A stretch of DNA of 64,000 nt from Streptomyces griseicoloratus (GCF_014534645.1 NZ_JACVQF010000168.1:178375-242374); one strand, 5' to 3'; counted from the first letter of the stretch, positions 7,778-17,302 are shown. Numbers and translations: made by a program. Notes: generated by a model not told the origin, from the letters alone.

Positions 7778-8772
7778 TCCTCGGGCGTCCGGTGCGGGCG
7801 GCGGGCCAGGCGTGGCAGCAGCCTGCGGGCGTTGGCGGTCGTCAGGGACCGCCAGTCGGCGTCCGCCACGGGTGCCGGTGCCGCGTCCACGGCGGCGACG
7901 TGGGCGTCCACGCCGTGCGCCGGGGTCCAGCAGTAGTCGCTGCCGTACAGCAGCCGGTCGGGCTCGACCAGGGAGAGCAGCGCGGGGATCTGGCGGGGGA
8001 AGGCGGGGCCGGCCATGTCGTAGTGGAGGCGGCGCAGTTGCTCCACCGCGTCCGGGGCGCCGCCGTCGGCGGAGGGCTGGAAGAGCTTCATGAAGCCGTT
8101 GACGCGGTCGGCGAGGACGGGCAGCGCGCCGCCGCAGTGCGGGACGATCACCTCCAGGCCGGGGTGGCGGTCCAGGGTGCCGGCCATGAGCAGGTCGGTG
8201 ACGGTGCGGGCGGTGTCGAAGATGAACTCGACCATGGGCCGTGGCCGTCCGAGCGCAGTCTGCTCCCAGCACGCCGGTGACGTGGGGTGCAGGAAGACGA
8301 CGGCGCGGCGGCGGCCCAGCTCGGCGAAGACCGCCTCCAGGCGCCCGTCGCCCAGGTAGACGCCGTGGGTGTTGGTCTCCAGGACCACACCGTCGGCGCC
8401 GAGCTCGTCGAAGGCGTGGGCGATCTCCGCGAGGGCGCCGTCCACGTCCGGCAGCGGCAGGGAGGCGAAGAAGCCGAAGCGGCCGGGGCGTGCGGCGGCG
8501 ACGCGGGCGGCGTCCTCGTTGACCTCGCGGGCGAGGCGGCGGGCGGCCGCGTCGTCGCCGAAGTGCACGCCGGGCGACGACACGGACAGGAACGAGGTGA
8601 CGATGCCGTTGCGGTCCATCAGCTCCAGATGGGCCTCGGCGGACCAGCCGGGCCAGGCGGGCATGCCGTCGGGCAGCTCGTGACCGGCGGCCCGGGCCTG
8701 GCGCACGTAGGAGTCGGTGACGAAGTGGGCGTGGACGTCGACGAGTCCGGACGCCTCTTCGGGAGCGGTCAT
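7774..8772 (-). CDS. Amidohydrolase-family decarboxylase (ACMSD/gamma-resorcylate type)
   Basis: 332-residue metal-dependent TIM-barrel protein of the amidohydrolase-2 family, which includes ACMS decarboxylase and resorcylate decarboxylases. The metal ligands are visible: VHAHF near residue 13, His in VVFLHPTSPACW, His in IVPHCGG and Asp in LYGSDYCW. It begins at ATG 8772, sharing ATGA with the stop of the small membrane protein before it. Position between a quercetinase-like cupin and an esterase suggests decarboxylation of an aromatic acid; family members also include plain hydrolases, so the reaction is inferred. Confidence 0.87.
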   Translation of the reverse strand: MTAPEEASGLVDVHAHFVTDSYVRQARAAGHELPDGMPAWPGWSAEAHLELMDRNGIVTSFLSVSSPGVHFGDDAAARRLAREVNEDAARVAAARPGRFGFFASLPLPDVDGALAEIAHAFDELGADGVVLETNTHGVYLGDGRLEAVFAELGRRRAVVFLHPTSPACWEQTALGRPRPMVEFIFDTARTVTDLLMAGTLDRHPGLEVIVPHCGGALPVLADRVNGFMKLFQPSADGGAPDAVEQLRRLHYDMAGPAFPRQIPALLSLVEPDRLLYGSDYCWTPAHGVDAHVAAVDAAPAPVADADWRSLTTANARRLLPRLARRPHRTPEE

Positions 8773-8990
8773 GGGGTGTCTTCCCTCCGGTGGTGCTGTC
8801 TCAGGGCGGCGAGCCGGCCGCGCCCCCAGGTGGTGGCGCGCTCGCCGAGGACGATGCCGAGCAGTCCGGTCAGGCCGGTCAGGGGCGGGGCGGGCGAGGT
8901 GATGCCGAGGGCCCAGTAGACGGCCCCCATCAGCAGCCCGGCCGCGAGGCCGAGGGCCGGGCGGCGGGCGCGGACGAGGGCGGACCTCAC
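8769..8990 (-). CDS. XapX-domain small membrane protein (second copy)
   Basis: 73-residue protein with two predicted membrane segments (about 13-30 and 38-50) joined by the XapX/DUF1427 hallmark TSPAPPLTGLTGLLGIVLGE, and a basic C-terminal tail. It starts at GTG 8990, which overlaps the stop of the preceding XapX gene (GTGA), and ends in an ATGA overlap with the amidohydrolase. XapX proteins have been linked to xanthosine or small-molecule uptake, but the function is not established. The frame stays open upstream through the other XapX gene; the GTG is chosen for the overlap and family length. Confidence 0.75.
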   Translation of the reverse strand: MRSALVRARRPALGLAAGLLMGAVYWALGITSPAPPLTGLTGLLGIVLGERATTWGRGRLAALRQHHRREDTP

Positions 8991-9133
8991 AGCGCCTCCA
9001 GCAGGGCCTGGCCGGCGAGCATGCCCAGCAGGCCGCACAGGGCGACCGGCGGGGGCGCCGGGGACCTGACCTTCAGGGCGGCGTACAGCGCGCCCACGAG
9101 GGCGCCGGCGAGCAGCGCCTGCAGGTACGCCAT
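8987..9133 (-). CDS. XapX-domain small membrane protein (first copy)
   Basis: 48-residue protein beginning MAYLQALLAG with the XapX/DUF1427 motif RSPAPPPVALCGLLGMLAGQ. Two short hydrophobic stretches separated by the SPAPP turn suggest a hairpin in the membrane. It lies 6 bases after the cupin stop and overlaps the next XapX gene by GTGA. Having two paralogues side by side suggests a heteromeric membrane complex, possibly a transporter for the operon's substrate; this is inference. It is short enough to be missed by many gene callers. Confidence 0.72.
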   Translation of the reverse strand: MAYLQALLAGALVGALYAALKVRSPAPPPVALCGLLGMLAGQALLEAL

Positions 9134-9139
9134 CGCGGT

Positions 9140-9694
9140 TCAGCTCCCCGTGCGCCACTGGTGGTCGGGCAGGAAGGTCACGTCGTACTGCTGCAGCACG
9201 GTGCCGAACTTCTGCGGCTCGGGCACGTACGGGCGGCGCGGCAGGCCGAGTTCGTCGGTGTCGGTGCCGAGGGTCTCGAAGAACCGCTCGAAGGTGCCGC
9301 CGGGGCCCGCGGCGACGCCGACGATCTGGCTGTGGTGGCGCTCGATGCGGTAGGCGTGCGGGCAGTTCTTCGGGACGAAGCCGAAGTCGCCGACGGTGAG
9401 CAGCTTCTCCGTCTGCTCGCCCTCCAGGTCCTCCACGAACAGGCGGACGGCGCCCTGGGTGACGAAGAAGACCTCGTAGGTGTCGGGGTGGGAGTGCGCC
9501 GGGATGATGTCGCCCTTCGGGCCGTCGCAGGTGAAGAAGTTGAAGGTGTTCTCGGTCTGCGGGCCGCCCGCGTAGATCGTGAACAGGTCACCGAAGAGGT
9601 GGGCCCGGTCGCCCATGCCCTTCTCGATGAAGTACGGCTTGCCCGGCTCGGCGGGGATGAGGGAGTGGGAGCGCCTGGCGAATTCGATGGTCAT
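9140..9694 (-). CDS. Quercetin 2,3-dioxygenase-like monocupin
   Basis: 184-residue single-domain cupin. The metal-binding motif is HSHPDTYEVFFVTQGAV with the three ligands H-x-H-x5-E, and the fourth His is in NCPHAY. Size and motifs match the bacterial monocupin quercetinases described from Streptomyces, which open flavonols to a depside and carbon monoxide. The start at 9694 (MTIEFARRSH) follows GGAGG with 6 bases spacing. It is the first gene of the operon and faces the MarR gene across a region with two operators. The natural substrate could be another enol or flavonoid. Confidence 0.85.
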   Translation of the reverse strand: MTIEFARRSHSLIPAEPGKPYFIEKGMGDRAHLFGDLFTIYAGGPQTENTFNFFTCDGPKGDIIPAHSHPDTYEVFFVTQGAVRLFVEDLEGEQTEKLLTVGDFGFVPKNCPHAYRIERHHSQIVGVAAGPGGTFERFFETLGTDTDELGLPRRPYVPEPQKFGTVLQQYDVTFLPDHQWRTGS

Positions 9695-9717
9695 GGGGAA
9701 CCTCCGGCCGAAATGTA

Positions 9718-9758
9718 ATGTCAGGCAACCTGACATCTGTTACGTCAGGCTACCTGAC
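9718..9758. promoter_or_regulatory. Two MarR-type operators between the cupin and marR genes
   Basis: TGTCAGG-CAA-CCTGACA (9719-9735) and GTCAGG-CTA-CCTGAC (9744-9758) are perfect inverted repeats sharing TCAGG-N3-CCTGA, with centres 24 bp apart. They lie between two divergent genes, the usual location for the operators of an autoregulated MarR repressor. Binding there would cover the promoters of both transcripts. Confidence 0.8.
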
Positions 9759-9819
9759 AATCCTGGGAGGGCACCACCGACACGCCCCGTATGCTCATGA
9801 CCGAGGAACCCGAGGAGTC

Positions 9820-10263
9820 ATGACGGAAGCCGCACAGAACCTGCCCCTGCTGCTGGCCGGCGCCAAGCGCTGGTTCGACGACGCGCTGACGGCCAGCATG
9901 CGAGCGGCCGGCGAGCAGCCGCTGAGCAGCGCCCAGGGCCAGGTCTTCGCCGTACTGGACCCGGACGGCACCACCGTCTCCGAACTCGCCCGCCGCCTCG
10001 GCGTCACCCGCCAGACCGCCCACCAGGCCGTGCACGGTCTGCTCGCCCTGGACCTGCTGGAACAGATCCCTGACCCGGCCTCCGCACGCAGCCGTCTGAT
10101 CCGCATCACCCCTGAGGGCGCCCGTGTCCACCGCCGCGCCCAGGCCACCCTCACCGTCATCGAGGAGGCCCTGGCCGACCGCATCGGCACCGACGCGGCC
10201 GCGGCCCTGCGCACCGCCCTGACCCTGCCGCGCGGGGAACCGCCCGTGGTGGAGGCCCCGTGA
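9820..10263 (+). CDS. MarR-family transcriptional regulator
   Basis: 147-residue winged-helix regulator. The helix-turn-helix is TVSELARRLGVTRQTAHQAVHGLLALDLL (about residues 51-80), followed by the wing DPASARSRLIRITPEG. Such proteins act as dimers and release DNA on binding phenolic compounds. The ATG at 9820 follows GAGGAG. It is divergent from the quercetinase-like operon with two matching palindromes in between, so it most likely represses that operon and itself and responds to its aromatic substrate or product. Confidence 0.88.
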   Translation: MTEAAQNLPLLLAGAKRWFDDALTASMRAAGEQPLSSAQGQVFAVLDPDGTTVSELARRLGVTRQTAHQAVHGLLALDLLEQIPDPASARSRLIRITPEGARVHRRAQATLTVIEEALADRIGTDAAAALRTALTLPRGEPPVVEAP

Positions 10264-10313
10264 GCAGCCGGAGCCGGCGGGGCCGCGGCAGGGCCCGCGT
10301 AGGCTGACCCGGC

Positions 10314-10751
10314 GTGAACAGACGACGACGGAAGAAGCTGTCCAAGCGGCTCGTCGGCGCCGCACTGGTCGACGACATCGCGCAGGTCAGGGCGCTGCTG
10401 CGGGCCGGAGCGCCGGCCGAGACGGCCGACGCCGCCGGCACGACGCCGCTGTACCAGGCATCCGTGAACGGTTCCGCCGGCATCGTCCGCCTGCTGCTGG
10501 CAGCCGGTGCCTCGCCCGACACGGAGAGCGGCATCGGCTCGGAGGGCACGCCCCTGTGCGGGGCGGCCTGCTGGGGGCACACCGAGACCGTCCGCGCGCT
10601 CATCGAGCACGGCGCCGACCCTAACCTCCGGGAGGATCACGGCACGGGCCGGTCACCCCTCGAATGGGCGGCGCACGGCCCGCACCCCGAGACCGTGGAC
10701 GTGCTCGTCGCGGCCGGGGCCCGCAGGCTGCCACGGCTTCCCAGGGCATGA
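10314..10751 (+). CDS. Ankyrin-repeat protein
   Basis: 145-residue protein with a basic N terminus (MNRRRRKKLSKR) and about four ankyrin units: DDIAQVRALLRAGAPA, GTTPLYQASVNGSAGIVRLL, GTPLCGAACWGHTETVRALI and RSPLEWAAHGPHPETVDVLV. There is no signal peptide, membrane segment or catalytic domain, so it is presumably a cytoplasmic protein-binding module with unknown partner. The GTG start at 10314 has only a weak ribosome binding site. It lies 50 bases after marR but is probably unrelated. Confidence 0.8.
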   Translation: MNRRRRKKLSKRLVGAALVDDIAQVRALLRAGAPAETADAAGTTPLYQASVNGSAGIVRLLLAAGASPDTESGIGSEGTPLCGAACWGHTETVRALIEHGADPNLREDHGTGRSPLEWAAHGPHPETVDVLVAAGARRLPRLPRA

Positions 10752-10790
10752 AAAAGGGCCCTCACAGGCTTCCGCCCGCGAAGACCCTTC
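10751..10790 (-). terminator. Rho-independent terminator downstream of tRNA-Pro
   Basis: Reading the minus strand from 10790, AAGGGTCTTC pairs imperfectly with a distal GAAG...GGCCCTT arm, followed by a run of T (CCCTTTTT). It starts 7 bases after the tRNA 3' end, as expected for tRNA transcript termination. Confidence 0.55.
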
Positions 10791-10796
10791 GCACCG

Positions 10797-10870
<74 letters not shown>

Positions 10871-10973
10871 GTGCCTCACCGCGGGGCGAGCCCCGCGCGA
10901 TCACGCGAACAGCACTTTACCCCACACCGCGGGCCACGCCGAAAGGGGGCGGGGAAAGAGGGACAATCGCCCC

Positions 10974-11489
10974 ATGGACAGCACATCCCCGAACCGACCT
11001 CCGGCCGCACGGGACCGCGACGACGAAGGGCGGGCCCGCAACGCCCGGCCGCGCGACGGCCTCGGGCGGCCCCTGCCGTACGGCGCGGCCGGTGTCCCCC
11101 GCCAGCCGGAGGGCGTCGTGCGCGCCCCCGAGGACACGGTCGCCGAGGCGCAGCGGCTGCTGGACGAGGGAAAGCCGTTCCACGCGCACGAGGTCTTCGA
11201 GGACGCCTGGAAGTCGGGCCCCGGGCATGAGCGGGAGCTGTGGCGGGGCCTCGCCCAGCTCGCGGTCGGGCTGACCCATGCGGCCCGGGGCAACGCCACG
11301 GGCGGCGCCCGGCTGCTGCGGCGCGGGGCCGGGGCGGTGGAGGAGTGGGCGGTGTCGCCGGCCGGGCGGGGGCGGCCGTACGGGCTGGATCTCGGCGCGG
11401 TCGCGGCGTGGGCCCGGGACCTGGCGCGGGACGTGGAGCGCGGCGAACCCGTGGACGCGGGGGCGCGGGCGCCGCGGCTGCGGGGCTGA
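10974..11489 (+). CDS. DUF309 domain-containing protein
   Basis: 171-residue protein whose central part has the DUF309 signature FHAHEVFEDAWK (about residues 69-80), followed by a helical region ELWRGLAQLAVGLTHAARGN. The first 45 residues are Arg/Pro-rich and probably disordered. The family is small, helical and of unknown function. The ATG at 10974 is preceded only by a distant G-rich stretch. It is followed 67 bases later by cobF, but nothing links the two functionally. Confidence 0.85.
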   Translation: MDSTSPNRPPAARDRDDEGRARNARPRDGLGRPLPYGAAGVPRQPEGVVRAPEDTVAEAQRLLDEGKPFHAHEVFEDAWKSGPGHERELWRGLAQLAVGLTHAARGNATGGARLLRRGAGAVEEWAVSPAGRGRPYGLDLGAVAAWARDLARDVERGEPVDAGARAPRLRG

Positions 11490-11556
11490 GACATCCGGTC
11501 CTGGCCGAGGGCAGCCCGCCCCCCGCGTCCTTGGGGGCGTACGGCAGACTCTGGGC

Positions 11557-12330
11557 GTGCGGAAGATTCATGTCATCGGTATCGGCGCGGGCGACCCGGA
11601 GCAGCTGACGCTGCAGGCGGTCAGGGCGCTGCGGAGCACGGACGTGTTCTTCGTCCTGGACAAGGGCGAGGTGAAGGCGGACCTCGTGCGGCTGAGGCAC
11701 GACATGCTGGACGCGCACGTACCGGAGGGGACCTACCGCGTCGTCGAGGCGCGCGATCCCGAGCGGGACCGGACCGCGGGCGGCGCGGCGTACTCGCCGG
11801 CCGTCGGTGACTGGCGCAGCGCCCGCGCCGGGATCTACGAGCGGCTGATCGCCGAGGAGCTGGGCGAGGACGAGAGCGGCGCGTTCCTGGTGTGGGGCGA
11901 CCCGGCGCTGTACGACAGCACGCTGGGCATCCTGGAGGAGATCCTCGACCGGGGCACGGTGGAGTTCGAGTACGACGTGGTCCCCGGCGTCAGCAGTGTC
12001 TCCGCGCTCGTCGCCCGGCACCGGACCGGGCTGAACCGGGTCGCGCGCCCGGTGCAGATCACCACCGGCCGGCGGCTCTCCGAGGGCTTCCCCGACGGCG
12101 TGGACGACGTCGTGGTGATGCTCGACGCCCACCAGGCCTTCCGTCAGTACGCGGACGAGGACATCGACATCTACTGGGGCGCCTACATCGGCACCCCGGA
12201 CGAGATCCTCGTCTCCGGCCCGATCGCCGAGGCGGCCCCGCGCATCGAGCGGCTGCGCGCCGAGGCCCGGGAGCGCAAGGGCTGGATCATGGACACCTAC
12301 CTGCTGCGGCGCAACCCCGGGGACCGGTAG
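11557..12330 (+). CDS. cobF: Precorrin-6A synthase (deacetylating)
   Basis: 257-residue SAM-dependent tetrapyrrole methylase that methylates C-1 of precorrin-5 with loss of acetate, in the aerobic cobalamin pathway. The family start RKIHVIGIGAGDPEQLTLQAV, the central LVWGDPALYDSTLGIL and VVPGVSSVSALVARH are classic methylase motifs; MDTYLLRRNPGDR ends the protein in the CobF manner. The GTG at 11557 is chosen because it precedes the conserved RKIHVIG; no strong ribosome binding site is seen. Another aerobic-pathway gene, cobK, lies 600 bases downstream on the opposite strand. Confidence 0.92.
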   Translation: MRKIHVIGIGAGDPEQLTLQAVRALRSTDVFFVLDKGEVKADLVRLRHDMLDAHVPEGTYRVVEARDPERDRTAGGAAYSPAVGDWRSARAGIYERLIAEELGEDESGAFLVWGDPALYDSTLGILEEILDRGTVEFEYDVVPGVSSVSALVARHRTGLNRVARPVQITTGRRLSEGFPDGVDDVVVMLDAHQAFRQYADEDIDIYWGAYIGTPDEILVSGPIAEAAPRIERLRAEARERKGWIMDTYLLRRNPGDR

Positions 12331-12443
12331 GCGGACCCGGCCGGACCGCCCCCGCACGGTGTGGCCGGGCCACCGACGCGATCGTGACCATGTGGGTGAC
12401 AATCCGGATGCGGACCATCCGGCCGGAACAGAACAATGGGGGC

Positions 12444-12944
12444 ATGTCACTTGCCCCGGTCCGCTTCCGTGACCCGCTCAGCACCCCCGACGACTTCACC
12501 GGTTCGGTACTCGTCCACTGTCCGCGCTGCGACCGGATCGCCCGGGTCCAGGCCCTCGCGGACGCCGAGGAGGGCACCCGGGGCGCACTGTTCGCTCCGC
12601 GCCGCCTCGTCTGCCGCGCGTGCGGGCACGCGCGGACCTGGCGGGGCAGGTCGGCCGTGTTCTCCGGCAGTTCCCGGGCGGTCGCGCGCGACCCGTACTT
12701 CCATCTCCCGCTGTGGCTGCAGACGGAGACCCGGCACGGCCGCCTGTGGGCCTACGACCTCGCCCAGCTGACCCTGCTGAGACGGTTCGTCGCGGCCTCG
12801 CTGCGCGAGCGGGACCCGTGGCACGAGCACGGCCGGAAGATGACGTACGTGGCCCGTCTGCCCGCCTGGGTCAAGAGCGCCAAGAACCGGCACGAGGTGC
12901 TGCGCGCCGTGGACCGCATGCGCGCCTCCGTCACGGACCGCTGA
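12444..12944 (+). CDS. Zinc-ribbon protein of unknown function
   Basis: 166-residue protein with two Cys pairs, CPRC (about residues 28-31) and CRAC (about 61-64), spaced as in a zinc ribbon. The C-terminal half is rich in Trp, Tyr and Arg (PLWLQTETRHGRLWAYDLAQLTLL...) and has no recognisable domain. The ATG at 12444 follows a run of G (AATGGGGGC). Its last 14 bases overlap the 3' end of cobK on the other strand. Conserved in streptomycetes by general appearance, but no function can be given. Confidence 0.72.
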   Translation: MSLAPVRFRDPLSTPDDFTGSVLVHCPRCDRIARVQALADAEEGTRGALFAPRRLVCRACGHARTWRGRSAVFSGSSRAVARDPYFHLPLWLQTETRHGRLWAYDLAQLTLLRRFVAASLRERDPWHEHGRKMTYVARLPAWVKSAKNRHEVLRAVDRMRASVTDR

Positions 12945-13671
12945 GCCACTCCAGGGCACCGGGCACGTCGGGCACCGCGCTCACTCCCGCCGGAAGCGGC
13001 GGCCTGCGCACGACCACCACCGGCAGGGCGAGGTCGCGGGCCGCCGTGAGTTTGGCCGACGTGGCCTCTCCCCCGCTGTCCTTGGTCACCAGCACGTCGA
13101 TGCGGTGCTCGCACAGCAGGGCCGTCTCATCGGGCACGGTGAACGGGCCGCGCGCCAGCAGCACCCGTGTGTCCGGCGGCAGGGGCGGCTCGGGGGCCTC
13201 CACCGACCGCACCACGAAGTGGAGCTCCGTCAGATGGGCGAAGGCCGCGAGACCCAGCCGCCCGGTGGTCAGGAACACCCGGCGGCCGAGGTCCGGCAGC
13301 AGGCCGGCGGCCGCGGACAGGGACGGGACCGGGTGCCAGCGGTCACGGTCGCCGGGCCGCCAGCCGGGGCGGCGCAGGACCACCGCGGGTACGCCGGTGT
13401 CGGCGGCGGCCCGGGCCGCGTTCGCCGTGATCCGCTCGGCGAAGGGGTGCGTGGCGTCGACGAGGGCGTCCACCCGCTCGGCGCGCAGCCAGGCGGCCAG
13501 CCCCCCGGCCCCGCCGAAGCCGCCGATGCGGACGTCCCCTTCGAGGGCTCCCGGCCTGGTGACGCGGCCGGCGAGCGAAGTGGTGACGCGGACGCCGGGC
13601 CGCGCCGCCAGCGTGGCGGCCAGACGGCGGGCCTCGGCGGTGCCGCCGAGGATCAGCACATGCGGGGACAT
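12931..13671 (-). CDS. cobK: Precorrin-6A reductase
   Basis: 246-residue NAD(P)H-dependent reductase of the corrin ring (precorrin-6A to dihydro-precorrin-6). The N-terminal HVLILGGTAEARRLA is the nucleotide-binding signature, ATHPFAERITANA (about residues 73-85) is the substrate-site motif, and VTKDSGGEATSAKLTAA is the conserved C-terminal motif. Length is normal. It is followed 15 bases upstream by the TSUP permease gene on the same strand, which may share its transcript. Other cobalamin genes are not in the window. Confidence 0.93.
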   Translation of the reverse strand: MSPHVLILGGTAEARRLAATLAARPGVRVTTSLAGRVTRPGALEGDVRIGGFGGAGGLAAWLRAERVDALVDATHPFAERITANAARAAADTGVPAVVLRRPGWRPGDRDRWHPVPSLSAAAGLLPDLGRRVFLTTGRLGLAAFAHLTELHFVVRSVEAPEPPLPPDTRVLLARGPFTVPDETALLCEHRIDVLVTKDSGGEATSAKLTAARDLALPVVVVRRPPLPAGVSAVPDVPGALEWLSGP

Positions 13672-13686
13672 GGCGAGGAGCGTACG

Positions 13687-14460
13687 TCAGCGCAGCAGCA
13701 GCTGGAGGCCGCCGAGAACCGTCGCCGCGATCACCAGGCGCTCGAACAGGAGCTGGTTGATCCGGTCCACCGCCCACTTGCCGAGCAGCGCGCCCGGCAC
13801 GACGAACACCACGAGGGCGGCGTCGAGGAGCAGCGAGTGGCCGTCGATCAGTCCGAGTCCCGCGCTGAAGGGCAGCTTGGAGACGTTGACGATCAGGAAG
13901 AAGAAGGCGGAGGTGCCGAGGAAGCCGAGCTTGCGGAAGCCGGCGGAGAGCAGGTACATCGACATCACGGGACCGCCGGCGTTGGCGACCATGGTGGTGA
14001 AGCCGCCGAGGACACCGTAGGAGCGGGCCTTCACGCGGCCGGCCCGCGAAGCGACCTCGTCCGGCTGCCCGGGCGCCCCGGCCTGCCGCCGGCGCCACAC
14101 CGTCACCCCGGCCATCAGCAGCAGGATCGCGCCGATGGACATCCGGACGATCGTGTCGTCCGCCCACATCAGGAACGCCGTGCCGGCGACCACTCCGGCC
14201 CCGACGGCGGGGAAGAGCCGCCACAGCGTGGGCCAGTGCGCGTGCCGCCGGTAGACGAGGACGGCCAGCACGTCGCCGGCGATCAGGACCGGCAGCAGGA
14301 CGCCGGTCGAGGCGCGGGCGGGCAGGACCGCCGCGAAGACGGCGAGGCTGACCGTGTTGGCCCCGCTCACGGCGGTCTTGGAGAAGCCGACGAGCAGGGC
14401 CGCGCAGGCGAGTGCGGCGAACTGCCAGCCGGTGAGGTGCCAGAGTGTCATCGTGTCCAT
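13687..14460 (-). CDS. TSUP-family (TauE/SafE) anion permease
   Basis: 257-residue integral membrane protein with about seven to eight hydrophobic segments and the duplicated TSUP motif: GFSKTAVSGANTVSLAVFAAVLPARASTGVLLP near the N terminus and GGFTTMVANAGGPVMSMYLLSAG in the second half. Family members move sulfite, sulfoacetate or other small anions across the cytoplasmic membrane. Located directly before cobK; whether it serves cobalamin (for example cobalt or precursor export) or is merely adjacent is unknown. Confidence 0.88.
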   Translation of the reverse strand: MDTMTLWHLTGWQFAALACAALLVGFSKTAVSGANTVSLAVFAAVLPARASTGVLLPVLIAGDVLAVLVYRRHAHWPTLWRLFPAVGAGVVAGTAFLMWADDTIVRMSIGAILLLMAGVTVWRRRQAGAPGQPDEVASRAGRVKARSYGVLGGFTTMVANAGGPVMSMYLLSAGFRKLGFLGTSAFFFLIVNVSKLPFSAGLGLIDGHSLLLDAALVVFVVPGALLGKWAVDRINQLLFERLVIAATVLGGLQLLLR

Positions 14461-14519
14461 GCGGGGGCCGATGCTATGCGCACCCGGCCGTCACCCGTAA
14501 GGACCGTCTCGCCAGTCGG

Positions 14520-16034
14520 CTACTGGCGCCCGGCGTACCGGACCCGCAGCTCCCGCTTGAGCACCTTCATGCTCGGGCCGAGCGGCAGGGCGTCGGTGAA
14601 CTCCACGCGGCGCGGGTACTTGTGCCTGCCGAGGTGCTGCTTGGACCACTCGGTGATCCCTGCGGCGTCCGGAGCCGCGCCGGGGGCGGGCACGACCACG
14701 GCGCACACCTCCTCGCCGTGCAGTTCGTCGGGGACGCCGATGACGGCGACCTGCGCGATGCCGGGGTGGCGCATCAGCACCTCCTCGACCTCCCGCGGAT
14801 AGACGTTGTAGCCGCCGCGGATGACGATGTCCTTCTTGCGGTCGACGATCCGCAGGAAGCCCTCGTCGTCCTTGGTGCCGAGGTCGCCGGTGCGGAACCA
14901 GCCGTCGACCAGCGCCTCGGCGGTGGCCTCGGGGCGGCCGAGATAGCCGGAGAAGACGTTGTGGCCGCGGACGACGACCTCGCCCAGCTCGCCGGGCGGC
15001 AGCAGCTCGATGCGGTCCTCGGCCTCGGCGCGGGCGATCTCCACGTCGACGCCCCACAGCGGGTGGCCGATGGTGCCGGGCTTCGCGCCGAACACCGGTT
15101 GGTTGACGGCCGCCGCGGGGGAGGTCTCCGACAGCCCGTAGCCCTCGTAGATCTTCGCCCCGAACGCGGCCTCGAACCGCTCCAGCACGGCGACGGGCAG
15201 GGAGGCCCCGCCGGAGATGCACACGCGCAGCTCGGGCAGTGCGTCCGCCTCGGCCGCCGCGGCGGCGAGGGCGACGAACATGGTGGGCACCCCGTGGAAG
15301 GTGTTGACCTTCTCCTTCACCATCAGCTCGATCGCGCGGGCCGCGTCGAAGCGGGGCAGCAGGACGAGGGTGGCGCCCGCCCGCCACGTGGAGTTCAGGG
15401 AGACGGTCTGGCCGAAGGCGTGGAACAGCGGCAGGGCGCCCAGCGCGATGTCGTCGGGGCGGATGTCGTTGGCGTCGAAGGCGTTGACGGTCGCGTTCAT
15501 CACCAGGTTGAAGTGGCTGAGCACCGCGCCCTTGGGGACGCCGGTGGTGCCGCTGGTGTAGAAGACGACGGCCGGGTCGTCGGCGTCACGGGTGACGTAC
15601 GAGGGCAGCGGCTCGGCGTCGGCCGCGAGCTTGTCGAGTTCGTCGCCGAGGGTGATCACCCGTACCCCCGCCGCGCGTGCGGCGGCCGTGCCGGTCTCCG
15701 CCTGCGCCGGGTGGCAGAGCAGCAGGCCGGCGCCGCTGTCGCGCAGGACGTGCTCGACCTCCGACGGCGACAGCAGCAGGTGCACCGGGACGACGACGCC
15801 TCCGGCCGCGGCGATGGCGTAGTACGCCTGCGGGAACTCGGCGGTGTTCGGCGCCATCAGCGCCACCCGGTCCCCCGGCCGTACGCCCAGGCCCACGAGG
15901 GCTCCGGCCTGGGCGCGGGCCCGCTGCCACACCTCGGCGAAGGTGAGCCGCAGATCGCCCTCGACGAGCGCTTCCTTGTCGGGGCGGCGCCGGGCGTTCT
16001 CGGCGAGGACGGCGGCGACGGAGAGGGTTGCCAT
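14520..16034 (-). CDS. Long-chain fatty acid--CoA ligase
   Basis: 504-residue ANL-superfamily adenylating enzyme. Core motifs in order: VVFYTSGTTGVPKGAVLSH (A3, about residue 155), YEGYGLSETSP (A5, near residue 300), GWFRTGDLG (A7, near 385), RKKDIVIRGGYNVYP (A8) and the C-terminal catalytic Lys in PSMKVLKRELR. It activates a carboxylic acid to the acyl-CoA; chain length cannot be deduced. The start at ATG 16034 lies 80 bases after the thiolase stop, so the two form a likely beta-oxidation unit controlled by the TetR-like site ahead of the thiolase gene. Confidence 0.92.
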   Translation of the reverse strand: MATLSVAAVLAENARRRPDKEALVEGDLRLTFAEVWQRARAQAGALVGLGVRPGDRVALMAPNTAEFPQAYYAIAAAGGVVVPVHLLLSPSEVEHVLRDSGAGLLLCHPAQAETGTAAARAAGVRVITLGDELDKLAADAEPLPSYVTRDADDPAVVFYTSGTTGVPKGAVLSHFNLVMNATVNAFDANDIRPDDIALGALPLFHAFGQTVSLNSTWRAGATLVLLPRFDAARAIELMVKEKVNTFHGVPTMFVALAAAAAEADALPELRVCISGGASLPVAVLERFEAAFGAKIYEGYGLSETSPAAAVNQPVFGAKPGTIGHPLWGVDVEIARAEAEDRIELLPPGELGEVVVRGHNVFSGYLGRPEATAEALVDGWFRTGDLGTKDDEGFLRIVDRKKDIVIRGGYNVYPREVEEVLMRHPGIAQVAVIGVPDELHGEEVCAVVVPAPGAAPDAAGITEWSKQHLGRHKYPRRVEFTDALPLGPSMKVLKRELRVRYAGRQ

Positions 16035-16114
16035 GGGGTGTTGCTCCGTTTCCTTGCTGCGGCTCTGCAGAGGGGGTGGGTGGCGTACGTACGGCTTGGG
16101 CGGCGTGCGTACGG

Positions 16115-17302
<1,188 letters not shown>

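Noticed and set aside
9755-9800. Plus-strand promoter of the marR gene near TGACAA and TATGCT
   Set aside because: The spacing between the two hexamer-like sequences (about 30 bases) is too long for a normal promoter, so no hexamers are assigned.
12931-13671. Long plus-strand open frames opposite cobK and the TSUP gene
   Set aside because: Antisense shadows produced by high GC content; the minus-strand products have clear motifs while the plus-strand ones have none.
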